From contig CM046855.1 in the NCBI GenBank assembly GCA_025617745.1, positions 40,495,663 through 40,559,662 on the forward strand: 64,000 nt of DNA, given 5' to 3'. The translations under genes were made by a program, and so were the position numbers. The first letter of the stretch is position 1; each line of letters opens with the position of its first letter. Below are positions 46,140-58,479 of this stretch, piece by piece. The notes under the pieces were generated by a model. That model was given only the letters and a program-made list of their open reading frames with translations, was not told where the DNA came from and made no database searches. Source of the DNA: Heliocidaris erythrogramma. Taxonomy: Eukaryota > Echinodermata > Echinoidea > Camarodonta > Echinometridae.

Positions 46140-49100
46140 AAAATTGAAAATTCTCTCTTGTGAAAACAAGGGTGACAATTGTGGCTAGTGTAGTTACACC
46201 TCCAGTCATGACTACTCACTACTTGCTTGTATTGTTGCATAAATCAAAACCATAATTTACTGTTTTTACAACCCCCCTGAGAACGTGATCAAAATTGAGG
46301 ATTCTTTCAATTATAGCTGAAATCAATCACAATTGTTGATGTTTTGCTCCTCTTCCTGACTTTATAAAGAATTCTATGTCTTCACATATTCCCTCTTACT
46401 AGTTCCCATCCATTATGCTAATTTTTGCTTTTGAAATTTTACAATTTGATGGTCCTGTCTGTCTCTAATTCTTTAGCACTATCACTGTTTCTCATTCCCT
46501 TTTATTAATCTAAGCTGTTATTTCCTTACTCCATTTTCTCCTTCTTTCATTTTCCTTCTTTCATTTTCCTTTCTTTCCTTCACCTTTCTTTCCTTCACCT
46601 TTCTTTCCTTCACTTCTTCTTATTTTTCTCCCTTCTCCGTAATTGCTATCTTCCATCTCTTCCAAGCTAGAGCATAAAAACCTATCTAATAATATTGTTT
46701 AATGTATTAGTCAGTTGCTATTTTATATTTCTCCTTCTTTCATCTCATTGTCCATTCATACCTTCCATCTGATTTTATCTTCAACATCCTCTCTCAATCA
46801 GCTATAAACATTTCCCCAAAACATTTTATTATAAATTCCTTCAGTTTTCCGCTATGTTTCTCACCCTCTGTCTACAACACATCCCTAAGCTTTAGCCATG
46901 TAGTACCAAGTGATTGATGCATAGAGCTCCACTTTTGGACGTTAATAGTCATTGTTGGGAGTTGGCTCCTGCCCAGTAACTCCTTACTCCTACTGATGTT
47001 ATGCAGGAAGCAAAATGAAACAGACTATTCTAATGGAAGGAAAAGAATATATATTAGCTTTTCATAACCTCCAGGAGAGTCATTGTCACATTTGTGTTTT
47101 GTTTGGCAAGGTAAAATTTATGATTTCCTTATTGTCTGAGAAAGTGGTTCCTTCTTTTCCTTATTTGGAATTCTTATCGAAAATATATTCTTTTATTGCT
47201 TGAAATAATAACACGATTCCAATTTCTGATAGTTTCCCCCATGATCAACTCACCAGCATGGCAAATCAAAGTTATATTCAAACTAAAGCTAACATTTGTC
47301 ACATTTGCAATGGTTTTTGTAAACTGTAGTTTACCAACAATTACTATTAATTTTCTTGGTGAATGGTTTCTCCTTATTCTAGAATGTAAGAATGCAATGT
47401 TATATTTTATTAAACTAATTCAATTTAAATAACATTCCCTGGTACAATCCATCTCACATTTTAAAAATCAGATTCCTAATGAAAGTTATTATGTGTATCA
47501 TTTGAAAAAAAATGTGTTCAATTTGTTTATCATTTCCGCAAAGTGCAGTCACTTGTTTTGCATACTTTTGCTGATCTGCAACACATAGACATTCCAATTT
47601 GCTTTTTGATAAATCATTTCAAGTCATGAATTTCAAATGTAGTCTAACTTCCAGGCCTAGAGAAATGGTAATATCTTCTCTGCTTGAATGTTATAACTAA
47701 TTGTGTTGATTAAAAGGAATTTAAATTAATTGCTTGTCATGCAAAGAGAAATAGACAAATAAGGCATTAAAAAATACTCTGCCTTCTTCAAAATTATAAT
47801 TATAATTGAATTCAATCTGGAGGCATAAAGCATTAAAAAGATGTTAATTCACATAGCCTGGGAGCCAGGCTAGGTAACACAATGTCATACCAGCTGGTGA
47901 TGATAATTTCTCTTGTCATAAGCAGGCAATTTTGTGGCAAATTAGCATCAGTTTGTCCACTCACATTAACACATCTCATGGGCCAAACTGCTCCTCTCTG
48001 CCAATTTTACCTTTATTAAATTGATTTCAAATGTTGATGGAAATATACCTTTCCTCATAACCAGTTAGAGGAATGGGATTAATTTTCTTGACAAATGTCT
48101 GTGAAAGTCAGGTTAAGGTCACTCTTGTCCTGGAGCTTTTCATTTTTTCTCCAGTTCTTGTTTTCCCTTCCTAGATGCAGAATTTAATTGAGAGCAGATG
48201 ATTTGTAAATAACATGTAGTGGCGTCAAATCCTATTTGGATTTTTGCCAGCATTTGAACAGCTGATAATAAACCAGCATAGGTAGCAAACTTTCCTTGAT
48301 ATTGGCATATTACTTTCCAAGGCAGCCTTTCAAAATAATAATATTCACTCTTAATGAATGTCTTGTATTTTTTAGTTCATAATCTATTCAATCATATTTA
48401 TGTTTTTATTGCTGTAATCACTCGAATTGGCTGAAATCCATCCATGTGTATTTAATTGTCTTAATATTGTTATTGCCTTTCAAGAATTTGCTTCTACTTT
48501 TCTTGTTTTCTAGAAAGTGGCTAAAATGGGTTCATATGTTTCATATTGTGTGTTTTCCTTTCCCATTGAAAATGTGCTCAAATATGTTCATCTTTTATGT
48601 GTGTTCTTTTTCAAGTGTCTGCCTATGCTAAGTGTGATTTATTACATGTACTTCGTCTCATGTGATTTTGAGGTGCCAGCATCCTACATGTATGAATGTA
48701 AAATGATTAATTATATTTACATTGATATATTGATATAAATAAAGAGAAAGTTGTGTCCTAGTAAAGGTGAAAAATAATTTGTGAGCTTTCTAACTCTTCA
48801 TGCCATTGATCTCGACCACATGGATAAAGCAATGCCCTCTATTTCCGATGCCAACAGTCGCCATGTTGGGGATATAATAAAGGAGGACAAGGAGGTGACA
48901 AACTGAAGGGAGTAAGAATTGACAGGGTTATAATGAAGGTTAAAGTTGAGATGAATGGGAGAGTTATGATAAAGGAAACATGAGAATTCATTTCAATTCA
49001 TCGCGGCAGTAATGATGCCGAATTGTGAAAAACAGAGTAAAAATGAACATTTAAAATAATCAAAATACAAATTTCAATAAAAAAAACATGCATAGGTAAA

Positions 49101-51980
49101 ATAAGAACGACATAATAATAAATCAGTAAACATATAACAGTTTAATATTCACATATCACACTTTGAAGGTTGGATATTGAAATGAGGATTAATGAAGAAG
49201 AAAGAGAGGATTATAATGGAGAGGGAGAAAGAAAGAGAGTGAGAGAGAATGATTGAGAAAGGCAGAATAAAGCGAAAATTAAGGCATTTTACAGCTTGCG
49301 AAATGACAAAGCATGTCAGTACACACAAACATTCAAGAGAAGACTAAATAACAAAATCTGTAAATTTTATCACATTGAAACTTTTTTTTTTTTGAATAAT
49401 TAATTTTCAGTTTTTCTATGCACTTTCTCTGTGCTTATGCACCATGTAAGGCTCCAAATTTGATTGTGCATCTGCATCAACTGCTGGCACAGAGCCATGC
49501 ATACAATGCTACAGTATATCCATGTGGCAGAGATTGATGGTTCATGCCCATGTGGAAGATTATTATATTAGAAATATCTCATGAAAGGGATTGCTTGTGA
49601 AATACATGGTATTCCAAATATTACTGGAAATGATTTAAAACCTAATTTTGATAATACATGTGTGTGGGGTCCCATGTACCCATGTCTGTGTGCTGTACTT
49701 TTCACTGTTTGACAGTGAAATGTCATTGCTATTCATACCTACTACCATCGTTATCATCTAATGATTTGCTCACATTGCTTTCAAAAGCCACTTCCCTCTC
49801 CTATCCTTTCAAATTTCAGCAAAATATTAATAATCTCATCTCAATTATGCCATTTCTTTTCTCTTTGATCCTAAATGAAATGAAAACATGTAGAGTTTCT
49901 TGTGGACGACCCTGTGAACATTCAACCAGGACAGCTGAGACTCAGTGAGACAGACTGTTGATGACTGGATGGAAGTGCTTGCTGATATCACTTGAAAGCT
50001 TTCAAAGGTGTGGATAACCGTGGCATGATTTAGAGATGTTCCTTTCGATATTATGATTTATGCAAATTATATACATTTCTATTGATAATCAAGTAAAGAA
50101 AGGCCTAGGAGATAAAATTTTAATGCAAGAAGTTCATTCTAAACCATAAAAACATTATTACATACAAAAAAAATTGAAAGTCGATTTCAATTTTTATGTA
50201 TTCTATTGTATTTACGAATTTCAACTTTAACTTTATTGTATTCTTAAATCTGTTGTTTCAGAGTGTTATATAAACCAATATGCCTATTCAGTTGTAATAT
50301 ATGATAATTTACAGCTTTAAAAAGAAATTATAGGTGATAAAAGAGGAACATGAGGAAATGCAGTTTCCTATTCATTTTGTACACAAAATTCAGAAATCAG
50401 ATTTTTGTAAACTTGTGTCAAAAAACTTTTAAGAAAACAGAAAGTTGGGTGGTATGAAATGCAGTGGTTCAAAATGCGTCTAGGGGAGGCCTGTCCCCCC
50501 CCCCCCCCCAGTACAGTAAGGGTTTTACCCTCAAAGGCCTTCTCAGAATGAGGGGGGGGGGGAGAATCTTCCCCTTCCCAGCTGAGCCTGAGAGACCTCT
50601 CAAATGTTTATGGGATATTGACAACTGTAGCATGTTTTGGAGATTTTGCCTTTACTTGCCTATATATGCTTCAAATGATCAATTTTGGAAGAATCAATTT
50701 TGAAACATACTCCTGATGACGATAATGAATTTTAAGGAAGAAATATCACTTGCAGGATTGGATAGGGGACTGAGCAATGCAGGAACATGTGGAAATATCT
50801 CAAAGCTAAGATGAATGGGATTTGGAAAAGTTTTGCATGTTTTTCATGGTATTACATTACTTGTCAGGTTTCAGAAGTGACTGTCAATGATGAAGACATT
50901 AACAAAATTGCTTTGCTCACCTGGAATAGTGAAATTGATATGGGTCACTTTGACATGTTTTAAAAGATTTAACTTTTAGTGTAATGTTTCAGAGATAACA
51001 TTTAATGCATAGAAAATCTCACTTGCCAATATTGAGCACCAGAAGAGTTCAAAAATGTACAAACAAATTCTGCCAGTATTTTCTTTGATACTTTTTTGTG
51101 TGCACACTGCCTTTAAAGTGAACCCGATTTCTACCAATGTTAAGCCAGTATTATTAAAGAAAACATTTCTTAGATTAAATTTTCTTGGTTGTGCAGCTGG
51201 TTATCATGTGCAGAGGGCGAGATTTTATTTTGACAAAATTTTAATTCACACAGTTTTAGAATTGAATTATTGGTGCTTCATGTCATCGTTTTGTTCCATT
51301 TATCAATGCATGCAAACACTGACTATGCATAATATCATGATACAAATTTTTCATGCACATGTAGATCGACAGGAAAGAAAACTGTATTTTCCTCCCAAGT
51401 CAGTATCGTAATATGAAATAGTATCATTTTTGGGGTCTTCCGGTTGATATACCAGATATATAGTCTAAGAAAAAATGAAAATTATATGATGAAACCTACA
51501 TGAATATATATATAAAGAACACTCAAAGGAGACAAGAAAAGCTGTCTTTTTAAACAGGTTCCTATATTACATGTTTCACTGAGAAACCCTGTTCAAGGGA
51601 AACAACAATTATAGACAGGTGGTCTTTCTATGTAGGTGGTTTAAAGCCGGTTTGACTGTATTTTAAATACTTAGTCTTTACATATCAAGAATAAGGAATA
51701 ATAATTTTTGTTATTTAAATGCTTTATTGTACGTTTGTAAAAAATATGTAAACAAATTTTCATGTATATTTGACATTTTTATCAGTACTTGAAGAAGAGT
51801 ATTTTTCAGTGTTTTTTGTCATTGCCATATTCATTTAATATCTTGCATTGTTTGCAGTTTGGACTTGTACTTTCACTAAATCATTTGAAGATTTGTGTCA
51901 CAGAGTTTTAAAGGTAGTAAAATATAAAGATGAGATTATCATAATGTAATATGAACTTCATGTCATCATCAACCTCTACC
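46140..51980. other. Noncoding DNA downstream of the transporter gene
   Basis: AT-rich with T/C-rich tracts (for example repeated CTTTCTTTCCTTCAC at 46560-46615). No convincing exon, tRNA or intact element was seen. The frame at 51055-51411 (118 codons) is AT-driven and unlike any family I know. A G/C-run segment at 50480-50570 recalls repeat junk elsewhere in the window. Part of the first kilobases may be 3' UTR. Confidence 0.5.
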
Positions 51981-51989
51981 CGTGTTTTT

Positions 51990-52220
51990 TGGGGGTCCGC
52001 TCGCTATTCATTTAACACGCGGCATGAATAGCGGTCCTTATGAATGGTTATGAATAGTGGTCCTTATGAATGGTGGTCCTTATGAATGGTGGTCCTTATG
52101 AATAGCGAGGTAATTTGTGTATGGTTTCTTCGCTATTTAGAAGGACCGCTATCCATACAAAACTGCTATTCATTTAGTCACGTGTTATGAACAAGTGGTC
52201 CTTATGAATAGACTAGCGAG
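51990..52220. repeat. Minisatellite in an inverted-repeat frame
   Basis: GGTCCTTATGAATGGT units, 16-18 bases each, repeat about five times at 52030-52110. CGCTATTCATTTAACACGCG on the left and GCTATTCATTTAGTCACGTG on the right, with GGACCGCTATCCATAC in inverse form, show a surrounding inverted arrangement. It is noncoding. Confidence 0.65.
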
Positions 52221-52334
52221 ATTACCCCATTTATTCTCTCTTTCTCTTTCTACCTCTTTTTCCCCCCATTTCTGTCTGCCTTCACATGCTTCTCCATATC
52301 TCTATCATTTTCTCTTTCTGTCTCTTGGGCTCTC

Positions 52335-52435
52335 ACCTGTCTATCCCCCTCTCTCTCTCCATCACTCACCTCTCTCTATCACTCACCTCTCTCTATCACT
52401 CACCTCTCTCTCTGTCTCTGTCTCTGTCTCTTTCC
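52335..52435 (+). repeat. CT-rich minisatellite
   Basis: CTCTCTCTATCACTCACC-type 18-base units, three to four copies, flanked by CT and CTGT runs. Serine-rich open frames here are by-products. Confidence 0.85.
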
Positions 52436-54169
52436 CCTTCTCACTTTTTCTCATTCACACCAACCAGTAAATATTATATTGTAGATTTGTTTTCAGGCTT
52501 GTAATCTTTATTGTTAGAGTAAAAGGTACTTACTGTCAATCACATTTATTTAATGATCAAATTTAGAAGTGAGATAAAACAGGAGCTATCAAGTACATGG
52601 ACTGCGCCATTTGATAGACGCAATTACATCACTTTCTTTCTCCAGATTTGCCAGATTGAGAAAATGGTGGAAACAATCTTTCTGATTTCACTGGGATTTG
52701 ATATACATGTATGCCAAATGTACTTGATTTTCAGAAGACTGAAATGCGAGTAGGAATGGAATTGAAAGAGGCTTGTATTTTTGTATACATGTTGGTTAAA
52801 ATTGTCAAAATTGATATGATGTATATTTCAAAATGTGTACTTTGCATGAATGTTGATCAGTGCCTTGCAAAATTAAAATGAAAATTATTATGAAATGCAT
52901 GATTTTAGTGTCTTTTCTGATACCATTCTGCAATGCATAGACTCCTGCAGTGGTGAGTAGGCAGAAATGATAATGATGATGGTGCTGATTATAATGTACA
53001 CATCTATGTAGATTTTGTTATTATTGTGGCAAGTGACACATGTTGTACGAGTCTGTACAGAAACAGTAACTGAACAGAGAGAGAGAGACAGACACAGATC
53101 ATAAGGGAGAACGGTACAATGATAGAAAGATACAATCACACAAGGAGACTTGTAAAAAGAGAGAATTTGAGAGGAATAAAGAAGAAAGAAAATAGGGATA
53201 GAGACCTTCATAGAATGAAATGGGATTGAAAGAATAGAAAAGGTGAATGATAACCAAACAAAAAAAGAAAGAATATTAAGCAGGGAGAATGAGATAGAGA
53301 TGGAAATGATTGCAAAATGTGATGCAGGGATTCATGTACGGATCTTCAAAATCACATTTTATGAGAGGAAAGAGTGTATATTGATATGGAGAGAATGAAC
53401 AAAAATATTGCCAATAAGAAAGGGTATTAAAGAACTAAGAAGGGTGCATTGAAAACAAAATCATGGAAAAACCCATCACCAGGTTTTATGATTATCTAGA
53501 GCCAGTCGAGGTGCTGTTATGAAACGCACCGTTTCCACCATTTGCCCTAAACAGCACATACCCATTCCACAATACTCCACAATACAAATTATTTTCCTCA
53601 ATTATTATTTTGCCTATAGGAAATAACCTGTTAATATAGCAAAGTTGTAATAATTAACATTACATGGGCATGTCGAAAGAAATACAGAATATTGGAGCCA
53701 GTGCTGTTTTTCATCACATTTAGTGTCTGCTTAGCCATTAGCATTTTATTGAGACTTTTTAATAACAAGTCTATCAAGCAATAAAGGATTTTTTTGCATT
53801 TCTTCGGGGCTTTTCAGGGGGGGGGGGTAAATGTCCGCAAGACATTATGCATGTTGTATAGTTTCGACTGGTTTTTGTCAAGCAACTAATTACATCACAA
53901 ATTACATACATATCAGCTGTTTTCATAAATCACTTTGCTCTGGGCCGTTCGGGTGACTAAAATATAGCAAGAAATGAAAACAATAAACAGCTTAGTATTT
54001 TCAGTTTATGTCAAACTAATTGTATTTGGCAGGAGGAATGCTATGGATACTAAAATATTTGTCAAGAATAATATAAGTGTTTAAAATACAGGACTCCAAA
54101 TCATAATGAGATATCAACAAACCGAGGTCAGAGGCCATAGAACTCTTTGTGAATTTTATCAGATTCAAT

Positions 54170-54574
54170 AGACAGGTTCACACGAAGGGAGGTAAACTTT
54201 AAGTTTTTGCTTTATATACATGTAGTTTCAGAACTTTAAGTTATCTTGTAGATTCAGACCATATGAACGGACTCACAGTTTCAAAACTTTGTAGTTCCAA
54301 GCTTGTGGTTAACGCCAAAACCACGAGCAGCGAGTGGTCCTCGTAGTTATGGACCGTGTGGACAGAATAAACTTTAAGTTTAGCAATGTAGGTGTTAAAG
54401 ATGACCTCTCTGCTCATGTTAAAAGACTAATGCTTGACTTGTAGTATTAGAACAACGAGCGTCGTTGTTTCGGGCTTGTGTGAACCCTCGTCATTGTAAT
54501 AGTGAGCCATTGTTTTGTTACCTTAAAGTATCACTAACTTTCGAAACTACAAGTCCCGTATTAACATAGCTATT
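54170..54574. mobile_element. Foldback element family 'CTACAAGT', copy 2
   Basis: This is the inverse-orientation relative of 43166-43608. Its right part (GTGTGAACCCTCGTCATTG to CCCGTATTAACATAGCTA) matches the left end of copy 1, and its left part (GGTTCACACGAAGGGAGG) matches the right end. The length is similar, about 405 bases. No protein is encoded. Confidence 0.75.
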
Positions 54575-54714
54575 GTTTCTGTTTTATATTATTAATGTTA
54601 AATATAACAATAAGAACAACATTCTGATTAGCCACTATCACATGTGGGTCAATGTCTATGTAGTTGATTTTGAAATTGTTACTATGAGTTTTGGGTAGCC
54701 ATGCAAGCTTCCTT

Positions 54715-54880
54715 GATTATGTATTCAAGCATTCAGGGAATTACTTCCTACCTGGTAGGCCTACCCATTTATTTTGATCTGGGTCAAGATTGGCAAATGC
54801 AGATTCATGTCTTTCCAAAGTACAGAAGTGCCTTGCCTGAAATCCAAACCCTGAAACCTGGTACATAGTCTGCGTATTTC
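54715..54880 (-). mobile_element. SINE copy near 54.8 kb
   Basis: The plus strand shows CATTCAGGGAATTACTTCCT, ACCTGGTAGGCCTACCCAT, GATTCATGTCTTTCCAAAGT and CCAAACCCTGAAACC. This matches the copy at 45325 and the family body. The B box is degraded. Confidence 0.55.
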
Positions 54881-54934
54881 TTCACTTTCTATAGGTGTAA
54901 GTCTACTAAATTGTCACTCATATTCTTAAAACAC

Positions 54935-55280
54935 CACCATCATCATCACTATCATCATTATCACCACCATCGTCATCATCACTATCATCATCATCACCAC
55001 CATCGTCATCATCACTATCACCATAATACACATTTGCACTGTATTAATCATCATCACCATCATTTAACTGCCATAAGCATTTGCACTTGCTCTGTAATCA
55101 TCATTACCATCAACTAGATCATGCTTATCATCTGTGATAATTTGAGCATTTCCATTATCAACAAAATCATGCAATTATCACAATTATCACAATCCCACTA
55201 TTGTCATTATTACCAACGTATCAATCAGCGTAATCATTACCATCATCATTATCAACAGCATCACCATATAAACAAATATC
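54935..55280. repeat. (ATC/ACC)n trinucleotide block
   Basis: CATCATCACTATCATC and CACCACCATCGTCATC units predominate and decay towards the right. A histidine-rich plus-strand frame over it is a by-product. Confidence 0.9.
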
Positions 55281-56401
55281 ACAAAGCATTACCACTATCA
55301 CAAACATACTTATCAGTGGTTGTCAGAACATGTTCTGGCTACAATTAAGCCGCAGTGAATTTCCTACACTAGCGTAATTCCTAACTTTAACCATGGGCCA
55401 AACACTGAATGCATAATATATCTAATCCTAACCCTGAGCCAAAACCTAACCTAAATCACCATCACACCATCACCAAACCTGACAAACATTATCTCTGCCC
55501 ATTGAATACATACAGTATCTAAAGGTACTCCCCTTCACAATATATAGAGATGTTCAGTTCACTGCTATTCAGGACCATAAAGCATTTGTCACTGGAACAT
55601 GTGTCATGCAATCCATGGAATGCCCTCTCAATATAATCATCATTTTCACGATAGAATCAGATATTGTTCTCTCACAAACTTTATTTAATTTATAATTACA
55701 CTGTACACTGTATTGGATACAGATATTGGCTTGCTTCATCATTGTACATTATCCATTATCATTACGCACTTACAAGAAATGTGAATTACAGTCATTTAAC
55801 TTACCAACTAGAATATGTTTGTAACATCCTATGGTTACACACAGTTCCGTTTGAATCAAACTTCACAATTTTTAACATAATGAAAATTGTCATCAAGAAT
55901 TCAAAATCACTTGTGGGGCGATATCATGTATCCCGAGCAACATTATCCATGTTTCACCCAGAAATGACATTGACTAATGGTAGTGATGATTAAAATAACC
56001 CTTAGACAATGGTCATGTAAAGCAATTTTTATTTTTAGATGGCACAGATGGATAAAAGTTATGTCTTATGGGACACGGTGCACAAAATTACCCTGTGGAC
56101 ACTTTCTCTTGCAAGGTATTTTCAATACCAGAGGCCTGCCTGATGAGTTGCAACACTTTCAACCTTTTTTTTTCAACATAACTTAAAGCAATGCCCATAA
56201 CTTGATATCAATCACAATTCATTAAATATACATTTGTATAATGTTGCAACATACTGGAGGATTTGCAATCAATTTGGATCAATCCAACTCTCTCTCTCTA
56301 AGACAGAGTCCTAATACATGTATGTCGTACTTTGGCATTGGAATAAGACCTCTAACACATGTGAAAGTAGATGGATGTAATGTACTATTCAATGTGTAAT
56401 T

Positions 56402-56480
56402 GGTGTTTACAGACATGTACCTATCAGATATGATTATTTACGTCTGGGGACCACCCTTCATATCACCATCCAAAAGACTA
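56402..56480 (+). mobile_element. Short dispersed element, copy 2
   Basis: ATCAGATATGATTATTTACG and TCTGGGGACC with CATCACCATCC-like flanks match, in inverse orientation, the insertion at 9938-10028. Shared length is about 70 bases. A B-box-like GGTTTGAACCC follows at 56488. The family is unknown to me. Confidence 0.45.
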
Positions 56481-57450
56481 CCACAGGTTTGAACCCTGGT
56501 ACGTCAGAGTCTGTTTGTAGGCAAAAACAGAGAGCAGACCATACTGTTAGACCAACTCACATCTCCACAATACTTGACCAATTCCCAGCAATGTAGAATA
56601 GAACCTTGTATGGTTGACTGTATTTGTACATAAGCTGTATGATGAAGCCACCCCTCCATGTCCGCCATCCTCAATACCCTATCTCTATTAAAGCAATGCC
56701 AATAATGTACATGACGCAAGTGTATTTATCACTCTACTTATGATGAACTCTGCAACATATTAGATGCAAAGGGGCCTACATGTATAAATGCAGTGAGGAA
56801 ATGTAATGCTTACAACCTTTTGTAACTAAACATCCCATGAAGAGACCACCTTGGATCCGTATGAATTTGATTATCATTCAGCTTATCAATAACATTGAAC
56901 TGGTGGAAGTACATGGAATTCACAGCATTCAAATGATGATATTGACTTTACAAGGTTTAGGATAGGTATTTTTCTCTTCGGAGAGGGGGGGGGGGGGGGG
57001 AGCTGGGCTACCTTAGCGATTTGTCATTTTCTTTGACACAGTTTACGACTTGAAGCAGCAGAGAATATCTCATTTTGCACTTTATCAGCATCAGTCAAAA
57101 CCTCTGGTAATGGACGTGATGTCATTACCCCTCTGACCACCACAAAGTTTATGCATAGTATCTAAATCTAATTCAGTGACGGGACTAAACTTCAAGGGGA
57201 CATCTATCCCAGTAGACTGACACGAGACCCACAAGACTGAAGGCCCCATTAGACTAATATCCCATGAGACTGGGGGGGGGGGGGGAGGAATGAAGGAAAG
57301 ATATAAATTGGCAGTCTAGTGAACCCTCTGAAATCTTGCTAAAAGGCCTAAGAGACGGACAATAATATTAGCTGTTTCTTATAAAGCATCTTACCAGTTA
57401 CAATGTAACCAACCAAAGTGCTTACAGCATTATTATCCCGGTCACTGGAT

Positions 57451-57715
57451 TCAATTGCAATTCTGCACATTACAGTGCACATTCTTCACTCCTCTGGGTA
57501 GCATTCCAGCCAGTAGCCCGTTTCCAAGCGCGCACATGCTAATCCAACCACAATGACATTCGCATCCTACTGGGAACCATTTTAACACCTGGGTGGAGAG
57601 GAGCAATGTAGATAAAATGCCTTGCTCAAGAGCATAAGTGCCGAGCCGGGGTTCGAACCCACGACCTACGCATTCCCGGTCAAGTGATAAAACCACTCGA
57701 CTACGACACCCTCTA
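57451..57715 (-). mobile_element. tRNA-derived SINE, best-preserved copy
   Basis: The minus strand starts GAGGGTGTCGTAGTCGAGTG, then GGTTTTATCACTTGACCGG, a perfect B box GGGTTCGAACCCCGG, and a body with CACTTATGCTCTTGAGCAAG and CAGGTGTTAAAATGG. The tRNA-like head resembles Ser/Leu-type tRNAs (long, with TAGTCGAGTGG). The body region is shared with the copies at 36130, 37212, 45325 and 54715. It is not a functional tRNA. Confidence 0.8.
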
Positions 57716-57889
57716 CACGTCTACAATATCAGTCTATTGGGCTATTAGTCTACCGACCCCTTCGAAAAGTTATCAGAAGGCCATCCAGACTAACACACCA
57801 TTGTCTGTCTCATGGGCTGCTGGTCTTTTGGGCTGCCAGTCTCATGGGCTGTAGCAAACTTTAGTCTCTTCTACTATGAATAGTCTTTG

Positions 57890-58351
57890 GTAATAGCACT
57901 GGGTCTAGCCTCAGCAGGACATTCATAAGTAGTAAGTTCTTGTAAGCTTGGTTGTGCTGAACATGTAGCTTTAGAAGAAACTATGAGAAAGTTAAACTTC
58001 AGTCTCCTGTGCCCTGAATTATCCTAAATCTTCTGTTTCTGGAGGTAAGGATCTTGTCCTTGCAGGGTGCCCATTATTGGAAGGTTCTTGGTTTTTATGT
58101 GTGTGCTGTACATGTAGCTCTCTCATGTAGCAAAAAGGTTAAATGCCAGTTTTCTGTGCCCTGAATAGCCTACATGTATGTTTCACTGGTAGGGGTAGAG
58201 CCCTAGTTGGGCACTGATTGGTAGGTTCTTGTGTTACAAGTGTCTCTGGAAGCAATAGGGTTAAACTTCAGTCTCCTGTGCTTTGAATATCTTATGTTTC
58301 TGCTGGTGGTGTTCTAGTCCTAGCTGGGTATTCATAATAGGAAGGTTCTTG
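57890..58351 (-). repeat. Tandem repeat made from the MRPL4 C-terminal coding tail
   Basis: Reading the minus strand, units begin CAAGAACCTTCC and run 58351-58232 (120 bases, holding the coding end), 58231-58091 (141), 58090-57943 (148) and a partial one below 57942. Units share CAAGAACC, an AGGCACAGGAGACTGAAG-like block and a TTTAA. The first unit contains the true stop codon; the others lie after it in the presumed 3' UTR. In the third unit the coding frame is still recognisable (KNLPIMGTLQGQ...) up to a TAG. Confidence 0.75.
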
Positions 58352-58469
58352 ATAAGTTTGGGTGTGCTGTAGCTGTACAGGTAGTGTAGCAACCTCTGTT
58401 CCAGGAGATTGACCGTGTCTAGGGTGAGAACCAGCGTCTTGTGCTTCAGCATACTGTACACATTCAGAC
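58261..58469 (-). CDS. mrpl4: Mitochondrial ribosomal protein L4 (uL4m), last exon
   Basis: Role: MRPL4 is a structural protein of the large subunit of the mitochondrial ribosome. Seen: after the acceptor TATCTACATGTAG the exon enters in phase 1 and reads (G)LNVYSMLKHKTLVLTLDTV, then NLLEQRLLHYLYS. The vertebrate counterpart has a nearly identical GLNVHSMLKHQTLVLTL block followed by an LLEDKLL-like helix, so the assignment is firm. The tail after this (SYSTPKLIKNLP and on to KAQETEV and TAA at 58263-58261) is unlike the vertebrate tail and is made from the first unit of a tandem repeat that continues into the 3' UTR. Upstream exons must lie at higher coordinates; none was recognised up to 64000, so the preceding intron may exceed 5.5 kb. 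The protein is nuclear-encoded and imported into mitochondria. Confidence 0.88.
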
Positions 58470-58479
58470 CTACATGTAG

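Noticed and set aside
51055..51411. 118-codon open frame with a signal-peptide-like start
   Set aside because: AT-driven composition, no recognisable domain, no exon signals or conserved neighbours; it looks like a chance frame.
54911..55117. Histidine-rich open frame
   Set aside because: It is a direct translation of an (ATC/ACC)n microsatellite.
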